Positions 18,284-28,441 of a DNA stretch of 64,000 nt are shown here, piece by piece. How positions within the stretch are numbered: position 1 is the first letter of the stretch; the number at the start of each line of letters is the position of its first letter. Made by a program: the position numbers and the translations under genes. The notes beneath the pieces were generated by a model, which did not search any database, was not told the DNA's origin, and saw only the letters and a program-made list of their open reading frames with translations. This stretch comes from Jeongeupia sp. HS-3 (GTDB lineage: Bacteria > Pseudomonadota > Gammaproteobacteria > Burkholderiales > Chitinibacteraceae): NCBI RefSeq assembly GCF_015140455.1, contig NZ_AP024094.1, positions 1-64,000 of the forward strand, given 5' to 3'.

Positions 18284-19162
18284 TTATCCCAATCCGTTGA
18301 ACAGTGCCGAGCCGAGTGTTGCACCCCACATCAGGGTGAGCCAGCCGGCGATGCCAAGGTAAGGACCAAATGGAATCGGCTTGCCCCAGCCGCGCTTGGC
18401 GGCTATGACCTGGCCGATGCCGATTACCGCGCCGGCTACGGACGATAGCAGGATGATGACCGGTAGTGCCGCCCAGCCAAACCAGGCCCCCAATGCTGCG
18501 AGCAGTTTGAAGTCACCATAGCCCATACCTTCCTTGCCGGTGATGAGCTTGAACAACCAAAAGATGCTCCAGAGCACGAGATAGCCGGCCATTGCGCCGA
18601 CGACGGCGTGCGAAAGCGGAACAAAGGTGGCGTTGAGGTTGATCCCCAATCCCAGCCAAAGCAGGGGTAGGGTAATGCTGTCCGGCAGCAGATAGGTATC
18701 CGCATCAATGGCGATCAGTGCGATCAGTGCCCAAGTCAGCGCGATGCCGGCGATGCCGCTCGCACCGAGGCCGAAATGCAGGCCGACCCAGGTCGTGAGA
18801 GTTGCGGTAGCCAGCTCAATCAGTGGATAGCGTGGGCTGATTGGCGCAGCGCAGGCGCGACAGCGGCCGCGCAGAACCAGCCAGCTGATCACCGGGATGT
18901 TCTCCAGCGCGCCGATCGGATGCTCGCAGTGTGGGCAGCGCGAGCGCGGTGTCATCAAGTTGTAGTGCGGCCGCGGCGGTTGGGGGGCATCCAGCGGTAA
19001 GTCGATGCAGCTGCATTCGTGGCGGAAATCGGCTTCGATCATTTTCGGTAGCCGGTGAATCACCACATTGAGGAAACTACCAACGAGCAAGCCGAGCACG
19101 AACAAAAACCCGCCGAACACTGGCGGGCTCTGCTGCAATAGCACGAGAAAATCGCTCGTCAT
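18284..19162 (-). CDS. pilD: Prepilin peptidase / N-methyltransferase
   Basis: PilD (292 aa) cleaves the leader of type IV prepilins and methylates the new N-terminus, in the inner membrane. The cytoplasmic loop has two CxxC pairs (CPHC and CRAC), as in bifunctional enzymes. The catalytic Asp residues lie in IDADTYLLPD and in the GxGD-type motif GYGDFKLLAALGAW. Seven or eight membrane segments are evident. It overlaps pilC by one base (TAATG). Confidence 0.96.
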   Translation of the reverse strand: MTSDFLVLLQQSPPVFGGFLFVLGLLVGSFLNVVIHRLPKMIEADFRHECSCIDLPLDAPQPPRPHYNLMTPRSRCPHCEHPIGALENIPVISWLVLRGRCRACAAPISPRYPLIELATATLTTWVGLHFGLGASGIAGIALTWALIALIAIDADTYLLPDSITLPLLWLGLGINLNATFVPLSHAVVGAMAGYLVLWSIFWLFKLITGKEGMGYGDFKLLAALGAWFGWAALPVIILLSSVAGAVIGIGQVIAAKRGWGKPIPFGPYLGIAGWLTLMWGATLGSALFNGLG

Positions 19163-20385
19163 TAGCCGACGGCCTCGCCCATCTTGAAAATGGGCAGGTA
19201 CATCGCGACGACCAGGCCACCGATCAGCGTGCCGAGCACCACCATGATGATGGGCTCCATCAGGCTTGATAGTGCTTCCACCGCGTTGTCGACCTCTTCC
19301 TCGTAGTAGTCGGCAATCTTGCCGAGCATCGCGTCGAGTGCGCCGGACTCCTCACCAATCGAGGCCATTTGCAGCACCATGTTCGGGAAGACATTGGCGT
19401 TTTGCATCGATAGCGTCAAGCTGGTGCCGGTGCTGACCTCGGCCTGGATCTTGGCCGTGGCGATCTTGTAAACATGATTGCCTGCCGCACCACCGACCGA
19501 GTCCAGCGATTCGACCAAAGGCACGCCGGCGGCGAACATCGTCGCCAGCGTGCGCGACCAGCGGGCAATGGTGGCGTTTTTGACGATTTCACCAAAAATC
19601 GGCAGTTTCAGCAGCAGTCTGTCCATGAAAATCTGCATGGCCACCGATCGTCGCCATGTTTTCATGAAGAACCATATCCCGCCGAAAATACCGCCAAAGA
19701 TCAGCCACCAATAGCTGACGAATATATCCGAGAGCGCAATAACCATCAGTGTCGGACCGGGCAGGTCGGCACCGAAGCTTGAGAACAAGTCCTTGAATGC
19801 CGGGATGACGAAAATCATGATTACGGCGGTGATGACAAAGGCGGCGACGATGACCGCTGTCGGGTAGAACATCGCGGCTTTGATCTTCTTTTTGACGCCA
19901 AGGATTTTTTCCTTGTACGTCGCCAGACGCGCCAGCAGGCTGTCGAGAATACCGGCTTGCTCGCCCGCCTGAATCAGGTTGCAGTACAGAGCATCGAACT
20001 GCGCCGGGTGCTTGCGGAATGCTTGTGTCAGCGACGAACCCGTTTCGATGTCGTTCTTGATGTCCAGCAGCAGCTTGGTGACCGAGGCATTCGAGTGTCC
20101 CTTGGCAACGATGTCGAACGAGGTCAGTAAGGGCACGCCCGATTTGAGCATCGTGGCCAGCTGCCGGGTGAACATGGTGATGTCTTGGTCGGTAATGCGC
20201 CGGCCACCCTTGAGGCGCTGTTTCTTGATGCGGGTGACGTTGATACCCTGGCGGCGCAGGTGATTTTTCAGAATCGCCTCACCGGCCGCGCGCATCTCGC
20301 CCTTGATCATCTTGCCACTGCGATCCTTGCCTTCCCAGGCGAAGGTCATTTCCTTGACCGCTGCGGCTTTTGCCTGAACGCCCAT
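19162..20385 (-). CDS. pilC: Type IV pilus inner-membrane platform protein PilC
   Basis: PilC (407 aa) is the inner-membrane platform on which PilB acts. Two T2SSF domains are visible (FTRQLATMLKSGVPLLTSFD and WSRTLATMFAAGVPLVESLD), each followed by a hydrophobic hairpin, with a final C-terminal membrane segment. GGGAGGA precedes ATG 20385. An internal ATG at residue 12 (MTFAWEGKDRSGK) is a possible later start. Next in order after pilB, 24 nt downstream. Confidence 0.96.
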   Translation of the reverse strand: MGVQAKAAAVKEMTFAWEGKDRSGKMIKGEMRAAGEAILKNHLRRQGINVTRIKKQRLKGGRRITDQDITMFTRQLATMLKSGVPLLTSFDIVAKGHSNASVTKLLLDIKNDIETGSSLTQAFRKHPAQFDALYCNLIQAGEQAGILDSLLARLATYKEKILGVKKKIKAAMFYPTAVIVAAFVITAVIMIFVIPAFKDLFSSFGADLPGPTLMVIALSDIFVSYWWLIFGGIFGGIWFFMKTWRRSVAMQIFMDRLLLKLPIFGEIVKNATIARWSRTLATMFAAGVPLVESLDSVGGAAGNHVYKIATAKIQAEVSTGTSLTLSMQNANVFPNMVLQMASIGEESGALDAMLGKIADYYEEEVDNAVEALSSLMEPIIMVVLGTLIGGLVVAMYLPIFKMGEAVG

Positions 20386-20409
20386 CGCGTCCTCCCATCG
20401 TTCTTTGAG

Positions 20410-22116
20410 TTATTCGTTGGTCACGGCCATGACTTCCTCAAGCGAGGTCATGCCCTGTTTGACTTTCAGCAGCCCGGATTGCCGCAGGTCGCGCACGCCT
20501 TCCAGGCGCGCCTGGTCGGCAACGTCGATCGCCGTGCCGTTTCTCATGATGATGCGGTTGATTTCATCAGAGATCGGCATGACCTGATAGATGCCAACCC
20601 GGCCTTTGTAGCCGGTGTCCTTGCATAGATCGCAGCCGATCGCCTTGTAGGGGGTCCAGCTGCCGTCCAGATCGCCTTCGGTGAAGCCTGCGCGCAGCAA
20701 CGCTTCGTTGGGGATATCCGCCGGGGCCTTGCAGTGCGAGCACAGTCGCCGTGCCAGACGCTGCGCGGTGATCAGGATCACCGAGCTGGCGACGTTGAAC
20801 GGCGCTACGCCCATATTCAGCAGGCGGGTCAGGGTGCCCGGTGCGTCGTTGGTGTGTAGCGTCGAGAACACCATGTGGCCGGTTTGCGCGGCCTTGATCG
20901 CGATGTCGGCGGTTTCCAGGTCGCGGATTTCACCGACCATGATGATGTCCGGATCCTGGCGCAGGAAGGCCTTGAGCGCGGCGGAGAAGGTCAGTCCGGC
21001 CTTGTCGTTGACGTTGACCTGATTAACGCCGGGCAGGTTGATTTCCGCCGGGTCTTCGGCGGTCGAAATATTCGTGCCGGGTTCGTTGAGAATGTTCAGG
21101 CAGGTATACAGCGATACGGTCTTGCCCGAACCGGTGGGGCCGGTGACCAGCACCATGCCGTAAGGCCGAGTCACCGCGTTGAGCAGGGCGGCTTTTTGAT
21201 CCGGCTCGTAACCCAGCGCATCGACCCCCAGCGTCGCAGAGGTCGGGTCGAGGATCCGCATGACGATTTTTTCGCCGTGCAGCGTAGGTAGCGTCGAAAC
21301 CCGGAAATCGATGGCCCGGCTTTTCGACAGCACCAGTTTCATCCGGCCATCCTGCGGGACGCGTTTTTCGGCGATGTCGAGCTTGGAGATGACCTTGATC
21401 CGCGAGGCGATTTTTTCCTTGATCGCCAGCGGTGGCTGGGCGATTTCGCGCAAGATGCCATCTTGGCGGTAGCGAATCCGGTAGTACTTTTCATATGGTT
21501 CAAAGTGGATGTCGGATGCGTTGGCGTTGATGGCATCCAGCAGGATTTTCTGCAGGTATTTGACCACTGGTGCATCGTCGACATCGATATTCGCGGTGTC
21601 GTTCTGCGGCTCGGGGTCGCCACCACTGATTTCGAGCTCGGACTCGTCCATCTCGAGGTTTTTCAGCGTGGCGCCGGATGCTTCGAGCAAATGATCGAGC
21701 AGTTTGACGAGCTTGTTGTCTTCGACAACGATGGGCTCGATCTGCGCACCGGTCTGGAAGCGGACTTCCTCGGCGGCCTGCAAATTGGTGATGTCGGAGA
21801 TGCCAATGAACAGCTTGGTGCCGCGTTTGAACAGCGGCACGATCCGCTGCGCCTGCATCACCTTGGTATCAAGCACACCCTGAGGGATGTAGCTGGTGTC
21901 GATCTGTTCGAGGTCGAGCAGTGGGTAGCCGAAGGCCTGGGCGCTGAATTCGGCGACCTCCTTGGCATTCATTTTGCCGCTTTGCAGCAGTTGCGCGATG
22001 AACGGTGCCTTGTTGGTGGCCGCCGTGCTTTGCAGCGTTTCTGCATCGGTGTCGCTGAGCCGGCCGTGCTGGACGAGCAGGCGAGCGAGTCCGGATATCG
22101 AGGGGGTAGTGGACAT
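20410..22116 (-). CDS. pilB: Type IV pilus assembly ATPase PilB
   Basis: PilB (568 aa) is the hexameric motor for pilus extension. An MshEN/T2SSE N-terminal domain (MSTTPSISGLARLLVQHGRL onward) precedes the ATPase. The Walker A is GPTGSGKTVS, the Asp box is IHFEPYEKYYRIRYRQDG, the Walker B is DIIMVGEIRD, and the His box follows in TGHMVFSTLHTNDA. A tetracysteine zinc motif (CSHC ... CDLC) is near residue 460. No pilin gene is in the window, so the rest of the pilus system is elsewhere. Confidence 0.97.
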   Translation of the reverse strand: MSTTPSISGLARLLVQHGRLSDTDAETLQSTAATNKAPFIAQLLQSGKMNAKEVAEFSAQAFGYPLLDLEQIDTSYIPQGVLDTKVMQAQRIVPLFKRGTKLFIGISDITNLQAAEEVRFQTGAQIEPIVVEDNKLVKLLDHLLEASGATLKNLEMDESELEISGGDPEPQNDTANIDVDDAPVVKYLQKILLDAINANASDIHFEPYEKYYRIRYRQDGILREIAQPPLAIKEKIASRIKVISKLDIAEKRVPQDGRMKLVLSKSRAIDFRVSTLPTLHGEKIVMRILDPTSATLGVDALGYEPDQKAALLNAVTRPYGMVLVTGPTGSGKTVSLYTCLNILNEPGTNISTAEDPAEINLPGVNQVNVNDKAGLTFSAALKAFLRQDPDIIMVGEIRDLETADIAIKAAQTGHMVFSTLHTNDAPGTLTRLLNMGVAPFNVASSVILITAQRLARRLCSHCKAPADIPNEALLRAGFTEGDLDGSWTPYKAIGCDLCKDTGYKGRVGIYQVMPISDEINRIIMRNGTAIDVADQARLEGVRDLRQSGLLKVKQGMTSLEEVMAVTNE

Positions 22117-22231
22117 GAGTTGCGCTAGGACTCTTTGGGTCTAGTCTTGTACGTTCGGCCGGTGCCGACGTCTCCTCGCGAAGAGTCTAGCACTGTGTGC
22201 CCGGGCATGCGTATTGGGACAGATTAGGGTT

Positions 22232-23488
22232 TCATTGTGGATACAACCTGACAACCCGGATGCTGCGATCCTGGGTCTGCACGACCTCAAGACGTTGTCC
22301 GGCAATCACCATGCAGGTGCCCGTTTCGGGAATGTCTTCAAAGTATTCAAGAATCAGGCCGTTGAGTGTTTTGGGGCCGTTGGTGGGCAGGCCAAGCTTC
22401 AGCTTGCGGTTCAGGTCGCGCAGGCTGCTTGCGCCATCGAGTAGCAGGCTGCCGTCACTCTGGCGGGCAAATGGGCTGGTGGTGGCGGGCGAGTGGGTGG
22501 TGAACTCGCCGATCATCTGCTCGAGAATATCTTCCAGTGTTACCAGCCCCAGTAGTTCGCCGTATTCGTCGACGACCAATCCCATGCGACGGTGATTTTC
22601 CTGAAAATTCTGCAACTGGGTAAAGAGCGGCGTGCCCGAGGGGATGAAGTAGGGCTGGCGCATGAGCGATCTGACCGCATCGGCATCGGTGTTGTCCTCG
22701 GTCAGCGACAGCAACTTGCGTGCGGGCAGGATGCCGAGCACGTTGTCCGGATTGCCGGCATAGATCGGCAGGCGCGAGTGGTGGCTGGTGAAGAGCTGCT
22801 GGCGCAGCAGGTCGGCCGGCATGTCGAGATCGACCATTTCCATCTGGTGGCGTGGCGTCATCACATCGTCAACGGTGATCTTGGCCAGCTCGAACAGGTT
22901 GAGCAGGATGGTGTGGTGCTTCTTCTCCATGAAACGACCGGATTCGAGCACCAGCAGCCGCAGTTCGTCGGGCGAGAGCGCGGTGTCGTTGTTCTTGTGC
23001 TTGCGCAGGTGCATCAGCCGCAACAGGGCATCAACGAAGACATTGACCAGCCATACCGCCGGATAGAACAGCCGCAGTAGCAGCGCGAGCGGGCCGCTGG
23101 CGAAATACGCGACCGGCTCGGGGTGCGTGGCGGCGATGACTTTTGGGGTTGCTTCGGAGAGCACCAGAATCGCGAAGGCGACCAGCAGTACGGCGATGCC
23201 GAGGGCGAATTCGTTGCCTGCGAATAAGCGGGCGGTGATCAGCGTCGCCAGCGTCGCCGACGCAGTGTTGATGATGGTGTTGCCGAGCAGAATGATGCCG
23301 AGCAGTGTCTCGGTTTCATTCAGCAGCTTCTGGGTTCGTACCGCGGGGCGAAAGCCTTTGCGGACTTTGCCGGCCAGACGGTAACGGTTGATCGCCATCA
23401 TCGCGGTTTCGGCTGCGGAAAAGAATGCCGAGCTTGCCAGGCAAACGATCAGGGCAATGAATAGTGCAGATAAGGGGGTGTCTTCCAC
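22232..23488 (-). CDS. CorC/HlyC family protein (DUF21-CBS-CorC)
   Basis: A 418-aa membrane protein with an N-terminal DUF21 domain of about four membrane segments (residues 1-190), two CBS domains (about 205-330) and a CorC_HlyC C-terminal domain. Family members act in magnesium or cobalt homeostasis, or remain uncharacterised. Sequence landmarks are SAFFSAAETAMMAINRYRL and VDEYGELLGLVTLEDILEQM. Start is GTG 23488. It is 53 nt downstream of the CcsA-like gene and probably co-transcribed with it. The substrate cannot be deduced. Confidence 0.9.
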   Translation of the reverse strand: MEDTPLSALFIALIVCLASSAFFSAAETAMMAINRYRLAGKVRKGFRPAVRTQKLLNETETLLGIILLGNTIINTASATLATLITARLFAGNEFALGIAVLLVAFAILVLSEATPKVIAATHPEPVAYFASGPLALLLRLFYPAVWLVNVFVDALLRLMHLRKHKNNDTALSPDELRLLVLESGRFMEKKHHTILLNLFELAKITVDDVMTPRHQMEMVDLDMPADLLRQQLFTSHHSRLPIYAGNPDNVLGILPARKLLSLTEDNTDADAVRSLMRQPYFIPSGTPLFTQLQNFQENHRRMGLVVDEYGELLGLVTLEDILEQMIGEFTTHSPATTSPFARQSDGSLLLDGASSLRDLNRKLKLGLPTNGPKTLNGLILEYFEDIPETGTCMVIAGQRLEVVQTQDRSIRVVRLYPQ

Positions 23489-23541
23489 GAAAGGGTCCGT
23501 GTGGGTGTGGACGCGGCCGGCTCAGTCTACTAGAAGGGACG

Positions 23542-24348
23542 TCAGGCGCTGTGGCGCAGCAAGGTTTCGATCACGAAGCGCGTGCCGGCATAGCCGAGCA
23601 ACAATAAAATGCAGCCGCCCAGCGTAAAACGCGAGGCAGTACGACCTCGCCAGCCAAGCAGATGACGGCCGATCAGCAAGGTCGCGAAGCACAGCCAGGC
23701 GGCGACCGAGAAGACGACCTTGTGACCCAGGCCCGGTTGATGGCCGTAGATGTGTTCGGCAAAGACCGCGCCGGTAATCAGCGCGACGCTGAGCATGGCA
23801 AAGCCGAAGCCAACGCAAGCGAACAATAGCCGCTCCAGCGCGAGCAGTGGCGGCAATTGCCGGAGCAGGATGTGCGCGTCGGCATGGTGCAGGCGCTGAT
23901 CGGCGAGGCGCATCAGAATGGCGATGCCGGCGGCATTGGCGAACAGGCCATAAGCCAGCATCGCGGTGAGAAAATGCAGCCGCGATACCGCGCTCTGCGC
24001 ATAAGTCAGCGCGTGACCGGGCGGAAGCACCAAGCTGATCCCCAGCATGGCGCAGACAATCACCAGCAGAATCGGTTGCAGGCCTTCAAGCCGGTAGGCG
24101 AGATGGCCGACCAGATAAATCAACAGTGCCAGCCATGCGGTGAGCGACAGCGCCTCAGCGGCGCCGAAGCGCAGTGGACTTTGTGCCATATGCGGCCACA
24201 GCGACAAGCCATGCAGGGCCAGTGCGAGCAGGAGTAATCCATGCTCGAGGCCGGGGCGTGGCGGGGCTGTTCTGGAGAGGCGGGAACGGCAAAAATGCCA
24301 TCCCAAGCCCAGATAGACGACGAGCGCGGAAGCTGCGAGCCAGGTCAC
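23542..24348 (-). CDS. CcsA/YpjD-like cytochrome c assembly family membrane protein
   Basis: A 268-aa polytopic protein with about eight membrane helices, of the cytochrome c assembly (CcsA/HemX) superfamily. The C-terminal block GHKVVFSVAAWLCFATLLIGRHL is typical of the proteins encoded divergently from ffh in betaproteobacteria. GTG 24348 (MTWLAASALVVYLGLGW) is my chosen start. The frame is open far upstream, but only antisense to ffh. It may not be the dedicated heme lyase: the tryptophan-rich heme motif is not obvious. Role unproven. Confidence 0.82.
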   Translation of the reverse strand: MTWLAASALVVYLGLGWHFCRSRLSRTAPPRPGLEHGLLLLALALHGLSLWPHMAQSPLRFGAAEALSLTAWLALLIYLVGHLAYRLEGLQPILLVIVCAMLGISLVLPPGHALTYAQSAVSRLHFLTAMLAYGLFANAAGIAILMRLADQRLHHADAHILLRQLPPLLALERLLFACVGFGFAMLSVALITGAVFAEHIYGHQPGLGHKVVFSVAAWLCFATLLIGRHLLGWRGRTASRFTLGGCILLLLGYAGTRFVIETLLRHSA

Positions 24349-24429
24349 TGGAGCAAATCGGGTAGAATGCGGGAATCCACAGTCTAACAGAGCGGCCGCG
24401 CCAGCGCGGGCCGGGAAAGGGTCGTATTC

Positions 24430-25779
24430 ATGCTTGAGAATCTGTCCACTCGTCTCTCCGGAGTCGTCAAGACGCTGCGCGGTAACGCCCGGTTGACCGA
24501 GGACAATATCCAGGACGCGCTGCGCGAAGTACGCATGGCGCTGCTTGAGGCCGATGTGGCATTGCCGGTGGTCAAGGGCTTTGTCGCCGATGTCAAGGTA
24601 CGGGCGCTGGGTCAGGAAGTCATCGGCAGCCTGACGCCGGGGCAGGCGCTGATCGGCGTGGTGTATGAAGAACTGACCAAGCTGATGGGCGCGCAAAACG
24701 ACGGCCTCAATCTGGCTGCGGTGCCGCCTGCGGTGGTGCTGATGGCCGGCTTGCAGGGGGCGGGCAAGACCACGACTTCCGGCAAGCTCGCCAAGCGGCT
24801 GAAAGAAGAACAAAAGAAAAAAGTGCTGCTTGTTTCTGCCGACGTCTATCGTCCGGCGGCTATCGAGCAGCTCAAGACCATCGCCGGCCAGATCGAGGTC
24901 GAGTGCTTCCCGTCCGACGCATCGCAGAAGCCGGTCGCTATCGCGCTGGCCGCGCTCGATCACGCCAAGCGGCATTTCTTCGATGTGCTGATTGTCGATA
25001 CCGCCGGCCGTCTGGCGATCGACGAAGCGATGATGGCCGAGATCAAGGCCGTCCATGCCGCGGTCACGCCGATCGAGACGCTGTTCGTCGTCGATGCGAT
25101 GCAAGGTCAGGATGCGGTGAATACCGCCCAGGCATTCAACGAGACACTACCGCTGACCGGCGTGGTGTTGACCAAGATGGACGGCGACTCGCGCGGTGGC
25201 GCGGCCTTGTCGGTGCGGCATGTGACCGGCAAGCCGATCAAGTTCATCGGCGTGGGCGAAAAGCTCAGCGGGATCGAACCCTTCTATCCGGACCGGATGG
25301 CGAGCCGGATTCTCGGCATGGGCGACGTACTCAGCCTGATCGAAGACGTGCAAAAGAACGTCGATGAAGCCGAAGCGCTGAAAATGATGAAGAAGGTCAA
25401 GTCCGGCAAGGGCTTTGACCTGGAAGACTTCAAGGCGCAAATCGGCCAGATGAAGAAGATGGGCGGCATGTCCGCGCTGCTCGACAAGTTGCCGGGCATG
25501 GGCCAGCTGGGCGATATGGCCAATCAGCAGGTGAACGATAAGGCCGTCGCGCGGATCGAGGGGATCATCAATTCGATGACGCCGACCGAGCGCAAAAAAC
25601 CGGAACTGATCAAGGCCAGCCGCAAGCGCCGCATTGCCAGCGGTGCCGGCGTGTCGGTGCAGGAAGTCAACAAACTGCTCAATCAGTTCGAGCAAACGCA
25701 GAAGATGATGAAGCAGTTCAGCAAGGGCGGCATGGCAAAAATGATGCGCGGCATGAAGGGCATGTTGCCCGGCATGTGA
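24430..25779 (+). CDS. ffh: Signal recognition particle protein Ffh
   Basis: Ffh (449 aa) with 4.5S RNA delivers nascent membrane proteins to FtsY and SecY. The NG GTPase domain has [18 protein letters not shown] (about 104-121), [10 protein letters not shown] and [13 protein letters not shown]. The methionine-rich M domain ends in [19 protein letters not shown] box at 24363-24368 upstream is a weak promoter candidate. The gene stands at the head of the ffh-rpsP-rimM-trmD-rplS group. Confidence 0.98.
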   Translation: MLENLSTRLSGVVKTLRGNARLTEDNIQDALREVRMALLEADVALPVVKGFVADVKVRALGQEVIGSLTPGQALIGVVYEELTKLMGAQNDGLNLAAVPPAVVLMAGLQGAGKTTTSGKLAKRLKEEQKKKVLLVSADVYRPAAIEQLKTIAGQIEVECFPSDASQKPVAIALAALDHAKRHFFDVLIVDTAGRLAIDEAMMAEIKAVHAAVTPIETLFVVDAMQGQDAVNTAQAFNETLPLTGVVLTKMDGDSRGGAALSVRHVTGKPIKFIGVGEKLSGIEPFYPDRMASRILGMGDVLSLIEDVQKNVDEAEALKMMKKVKSGKGFDLEDFKAQIGQMKKMGGMSALLDKLPGMGQLGDMANQQVNDKAVARIEGIINSMTPTERKKPELIKASRKRRIASGAGVSVQEVNKLLNQFEQTQKMMKQFSKGGMAKMMRGMKGMLPGM

Positions 25780-25810
25780 GGATCTACCGCGCCGTTGCCG
25801 CTCGACGGGC

Positions 25811-25840
25811 TTGTACTGGCTTGACTTTTTCTCGTACAAT
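25811..25840 (+). promoter_or_regulatory. Predicted sigma70 promoter for rpsP
   Basis: TTGTAC (25811-25816) and TACAAT (25835-25840) are 18 nt apart. The -10 and discriminator (TACAATCGGCTG) resemble those of the predicted rplN promoter. The expected leader is about 33 nt. Confidence 0.5.
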
Positions 25841-25879
25841 CGGCTGTTTCGCATAAACTCGATTTACTGGATATCTACC

Positions 25880-26131
25880 ATGGTTGTGATTCGTCTTTCC
25901 CGCGGCGGCGCCAAGAACCGTCCGTTCTACAACGTCGTTGTCTCCGATTCGCGCAACCGTCGCGACGGCCGCTTCATCGAGCGCGTGGGTTTCTACAACC
26001 CGCTGGCATCGGAAAGCGAAGAAGGCCTGCGCCTGGCAATGGATCGCGTTAATTACTGGGTCGGCGTTGGCGCCCAAGTGAATGACTCGGTTGCCAAGCT
26101 GCTGAAGGGCTACACCCCGGTCGCTGCGTAA
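25880..26131 (+). CDS. rpsP: 30S ribosomal protein S16
   Basis: S16 (83 aa) starts at ATG 25880 as [20 protein letters not shown], the family N-terminus. The 23 codons readable upstream lie over the promoter and are not coding. First gene of the rpsP-rimM-trmD-rplS operon, which couples ribosome maturation and tRNA modification, the same order as in E. coli. Confidence 0.97.
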   Translation: MVVIRLSRGGAKNRPFYNVVVSDSRNRRDGRFIERVGFYNPLASESEEGLRLAMDRVNYWVGVGAQVNDSVAKLLKGYTPVAA

Positions 26132-26138
26132 GCTCGCC

Positions 26139-26672
26139 GTGGTACGCACTCCTTCTGCCCCGCAGGCAGTCCCGGACGATCTGGTCGTCATGGGTTATGT
26201 CAGCGGGGCGTTTGGCATTCGTGGCTGGCTTAATGTCGTCGCCGATACCGAACACGCAGACAGCTTGCTCGATTACGACACCTGGTGGTTGAGCCGCGAT
26301 GGCGATTGGCGCAGCTACACCCTCGAAGAGGGCGCAGTGCATACCAAGAAGCTCGCGGCCAAACTGGTCGGGGTGGATGGTCGTGATGCGGCATTTGCGC
26401 TGAAAAGCTACCAGGTTGCGGTTCCGCGCAGCCTGATGCCTGCGGCGGCCGAAAACGAGTATTACTGGTCCGATCTTGTTGGCATGGCCGTCGTGAATAC
26501 GGCGGATGAAGTGCTCGGCAAGGTTGAAAAGCTGTTCGAAACCGGTGCCAACGATGTCTTGGTGGTGAAAGGTGCCGAGACGGAACGGCTGCTGCCTTTC
26601 GTTGCGCAGGTCGTGCTCAAGGTCGATGTCGATGCGCGTTGCATCACCGTTGACTGGGGCCTGGACTATTGA
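26139..26672 (+). CDS. rimM: Ribosome maturation factor RimM
   Basis: RimM (177 aa) assists maturation of the 30S head and binds S19. The N-terminal domain has [19 protein letters not shown] and the PRC-barrel C-terminal domain has [20 protein letters not shown] and [16 protein letters not shown]. The start is GTG 26139, 7 nt after rpsP. The stop overlaps the TTG codon at 26669. Confidence 0.96.
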   Translation: MVRTPSAPQAVPDDLVVMGYVSGAFGIRGWLNVVADTEHADSLLDYDTWWLSRDGDWRSYTLEEGAVHTKKLAAKLVGVDGRDAAFALKSYQVAVPRSLMPAAAENEYYWSDLVGMAVVNTADEVLGKVEKLFETGANDVLVVKGAETERLLPFVAQVVLKVDVDARCITVDWGLDY

Positions 26673-26677
26673 GCGGC

Positions 26678-27454
26678 ATGACGCGGCAGATTGACGTTGT
26701 CTCGTTGTTCCCGGAAATGTTCGAAGCGATCACCTTGCATGGGGTGACACGACGAGCGGTGGAGCTGGGGATTTTCGCGTTGCAAACGTGGAATCCACGC
26801 GACTTCACCGTTGATAACTATCGCCGTGTAGACGATCGCCCCTTCGGTGGCGGTCCCGGCATGGTGATGCAGCCTGAACCGCTGGAGCAGGCGATCGAAG
26901 CGGCCAAGGCGCGTCAGCGGGAGCAAGGTGTGGCTGGCAGGGTGGTTTACCTGTCACCGCAAGGCGCACCGTTGACCCATGCCAAGGCAGTTGAAATCGC
27001 GGCCCTCGATGGCTTGATTTTGCTGTGTGGCCGGTATGAGGGCGTTGATGAGCGGCTGATCGCGCGGCAAGTCGACGAGGAAATATCGATCGGCGATTAC
27101 GTGCTGTCCGGCGGTGAGCTGCCGGCGATGGTATTGATCGATTCGATCGCCAGGCTATGGCCCGGAGTATTGAATACTCAGGCAAGCGCCGAAGAAGATT
27201 CGTTTGTGGACGGCTTGCTCGATTGCCCGCATTACACCCGTCCCGAAAATTACCGCGGTATGGCGGTTCCGGAAGTTCTGCTTTCGGGAAATCATGCCAA
27301 CATACGTCGCTGGCGTTTGAAGCAAGCGCTGGGCCGCACCTGGTTGCGCCGCCCGGATCTGCTTGTGGATCGTCAGCTTTCAAAAGAGGAAGCTCGTCTT
27401 CTGACTGAATTTCAGTCTGAGCACGGATCAACCGGCTCTCCCGCACAGGGATGA
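26678..27454 (+). CDS. trmD: tRNA (guanine-N1)-methyltransferase
   Basis: TrmD (258 aa from ATG 26678) methylates G37 of tRNAs with S-adenosylmethionine to prevent frameshifting. The start [18 protein letters not shown] matches the family; a TTG at 26669 overlapping the rimM stop is an alternative. The SPOUT knot motifs [13 protein letters not shown] and [15 protein letters not shown] are intact, as is the PHYTRP motif. Confidence 0.97.
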   Translation: MTRQIDVVSLFPEMFEAITLHGVTRRAVELGIFALQTWNPRDFTVDNYRRVDDRPFGGGPGMVMQPEPLEQAIEAAKARQREQGVAGRVVYLSPQGAPLTHAKAVEIAALDGLILLCGRYEGVDERLIARQVDEEISIGDYVLSGGELPAMVLIDSIARLWPGVLNTQASAEEDSFVDGLLDCPHYTRPENYRGMAVPEVLLSGNHANIRRWRLKQALGRTWLRRPDLLVDRQLSKEEARLLTEFQSEHGSTGSPAQG

Positions 27455-27482
27455 AGGAACAAGCTTCGAAAGGAGTAATGCA

Positions 27483-27863
27483 ATGAATCTGATTCAGCAA
27501 CTCGAACAAGAAGAAATCGCTCGTCTGGGCAAGACCATTCCGGAATTCGCACCGGGCGATACCGTGATCGTTCAAGTCAAGGTGAAGGAAGGTACGCGTG
27601 AGCGTCTGCAGGCTTACGAAGGCGTTGTTATCGCCAAGCGTAACCGCGGTCTGAACAGCGCCTTCATCGTCCGCAAGATCTCGTCGGGCGAAGGCGTCGA
27701 GCGTACTTTCCAAACGTTCTCGCCGCTGGTCGCTTCGATCGAAGTGAAGCGTCGTGGTGATGTTCGTCGCGCCAAGCTGTACTACCTCCGCGAGCGTTCG
27801 GGCAAGTCCGCACGTATCAAGGAAAAGCTGCCGGCTCGCAAGACCGTGGCTGCTGCCAAGTAA
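27483..27863 (+). CDS. rplS: 50S ribosomal protein L19
   Basis: L19 (126 aa) lies at the subunit interface beside L14. [20 protein letters not shown] and [20 protein letters not shown] are typical. AAAGGAG at 27469-27475 precedes ATG 27483. Last gene of its operon; an intrinsic terminator follows at once. Confidence 0.97.
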   Translation: MNLIQQLEQEEIARLGKTIPEFAPGDTVIVQVKVKEGTRERLQAYEGVVIAKRNRGLNSAFIVRKISSGEGVERTFQTFSPLVASIEVKRRGDVRRAKLYYLRERSGKSARIKEKLPARKTVAAAK

Positions 27864-27880
27864 GGCAACGTCCTTCTGCG

Positions 27881-27913
27881 AAAAACGCGGGGCTCAGGCT
27901 CCGCGTTTTTTTT
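27881..27913 (+). terminator. Rho-independent terminator after rplS
   Basis: AAAAACGCGG (27881-27890) pairs with CCGCGTTTTT (27901-27910); further G-C and G-U pairs close the stem inward, and the T-tract runs to 27913. Confidence 0.88.
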
Positions 27914-27949
27914 ATGCGCCGCGATATCATGCTGGTAAGGAGAGTCGCC

Positions 27950-28441
27950 ATGCTAAACGCGATCGAGTACGCCAATTACCACGCCATTATTGCCAGCCCC
28001 ATAGGCCCGCTTGGGTTGATGGCCGCAGATGACGTGCTGCTCCGGCTGGATTTTTTACCGGCCGCTGCACCGTTGCGCTTGCCCGCGCTCGGGGTGCTGA
28101 GTGACGTCTCGCGGCAGCTGGCGGCCTATTTTGACGATGCGCACTTCCGCTTCGATTTGCCCTATCGCCTCGAAGGCACCGAGCATCAGCGGCGGGTCTG
28201 GCGCTCCATTGCGACGATCCCGACCGGACAGGTGCTGCGCTACGGTGAGATCGCCTCGGTGCTCGGCTCGAGTGCGCGTGCGGTGGGTGGTGCCTGCGGC
28301 GCCAATCCGCTGCCACTGGTGATCCCATGCCATCGCGTCGTCGCAGGCAACGGCTTGGGTGGCTTCAACGCTCGCCGGCTTGGTATCGACTGGTTGCCGA
28401 TCAAGCGATATCTGCTTGGGCATGAAGGCTGGTTGCGGTGA
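27950..28441 (+). CDS. ogt: Methylated-DNA-[protein]-cysteine S-methyltransferase
   Basis: An O6-alkylguanine-DNA alkyltransferase (163 aa) that repairs alkylated DNA by suicidal transfer to Cys. The active site is in LPLVIPCHRVVAGNGLGGF. The DNA-binding wing has IPTGQVLRYGEIASVLGSSA and AVGGACGANP. AAGGAG (27937-27942) fixes the start at ATG 27950. There is no AdaA-type zinc domain, so it is a stand-alone Ogt-like enzyme and not a transcription factor. The xerD GTG overlaps its stop by 4 nt. Confidence 0.93.
   Translation: MLNAIEYANYHAIIASPIGPLGLMAADDVLLRLDFLPAAAPLRLPALGVLSDVSRQLAAYFDDAHFRFDLPYRLEGTEHQRRVWRSIATIPTGQVLRYGEIASVLGSSARAVGGACGANPLPLVIPCHRVVAGNGLGGFNARRLGIDWLPIKRYLLGHEGWLR

Noticed and set aside
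24349-25104. N-terminal extension of the CcsA-like protein by about 250 residues
   Set aside because: It runs antisense through ffh and lacks the hydrophobic character of the real protein.
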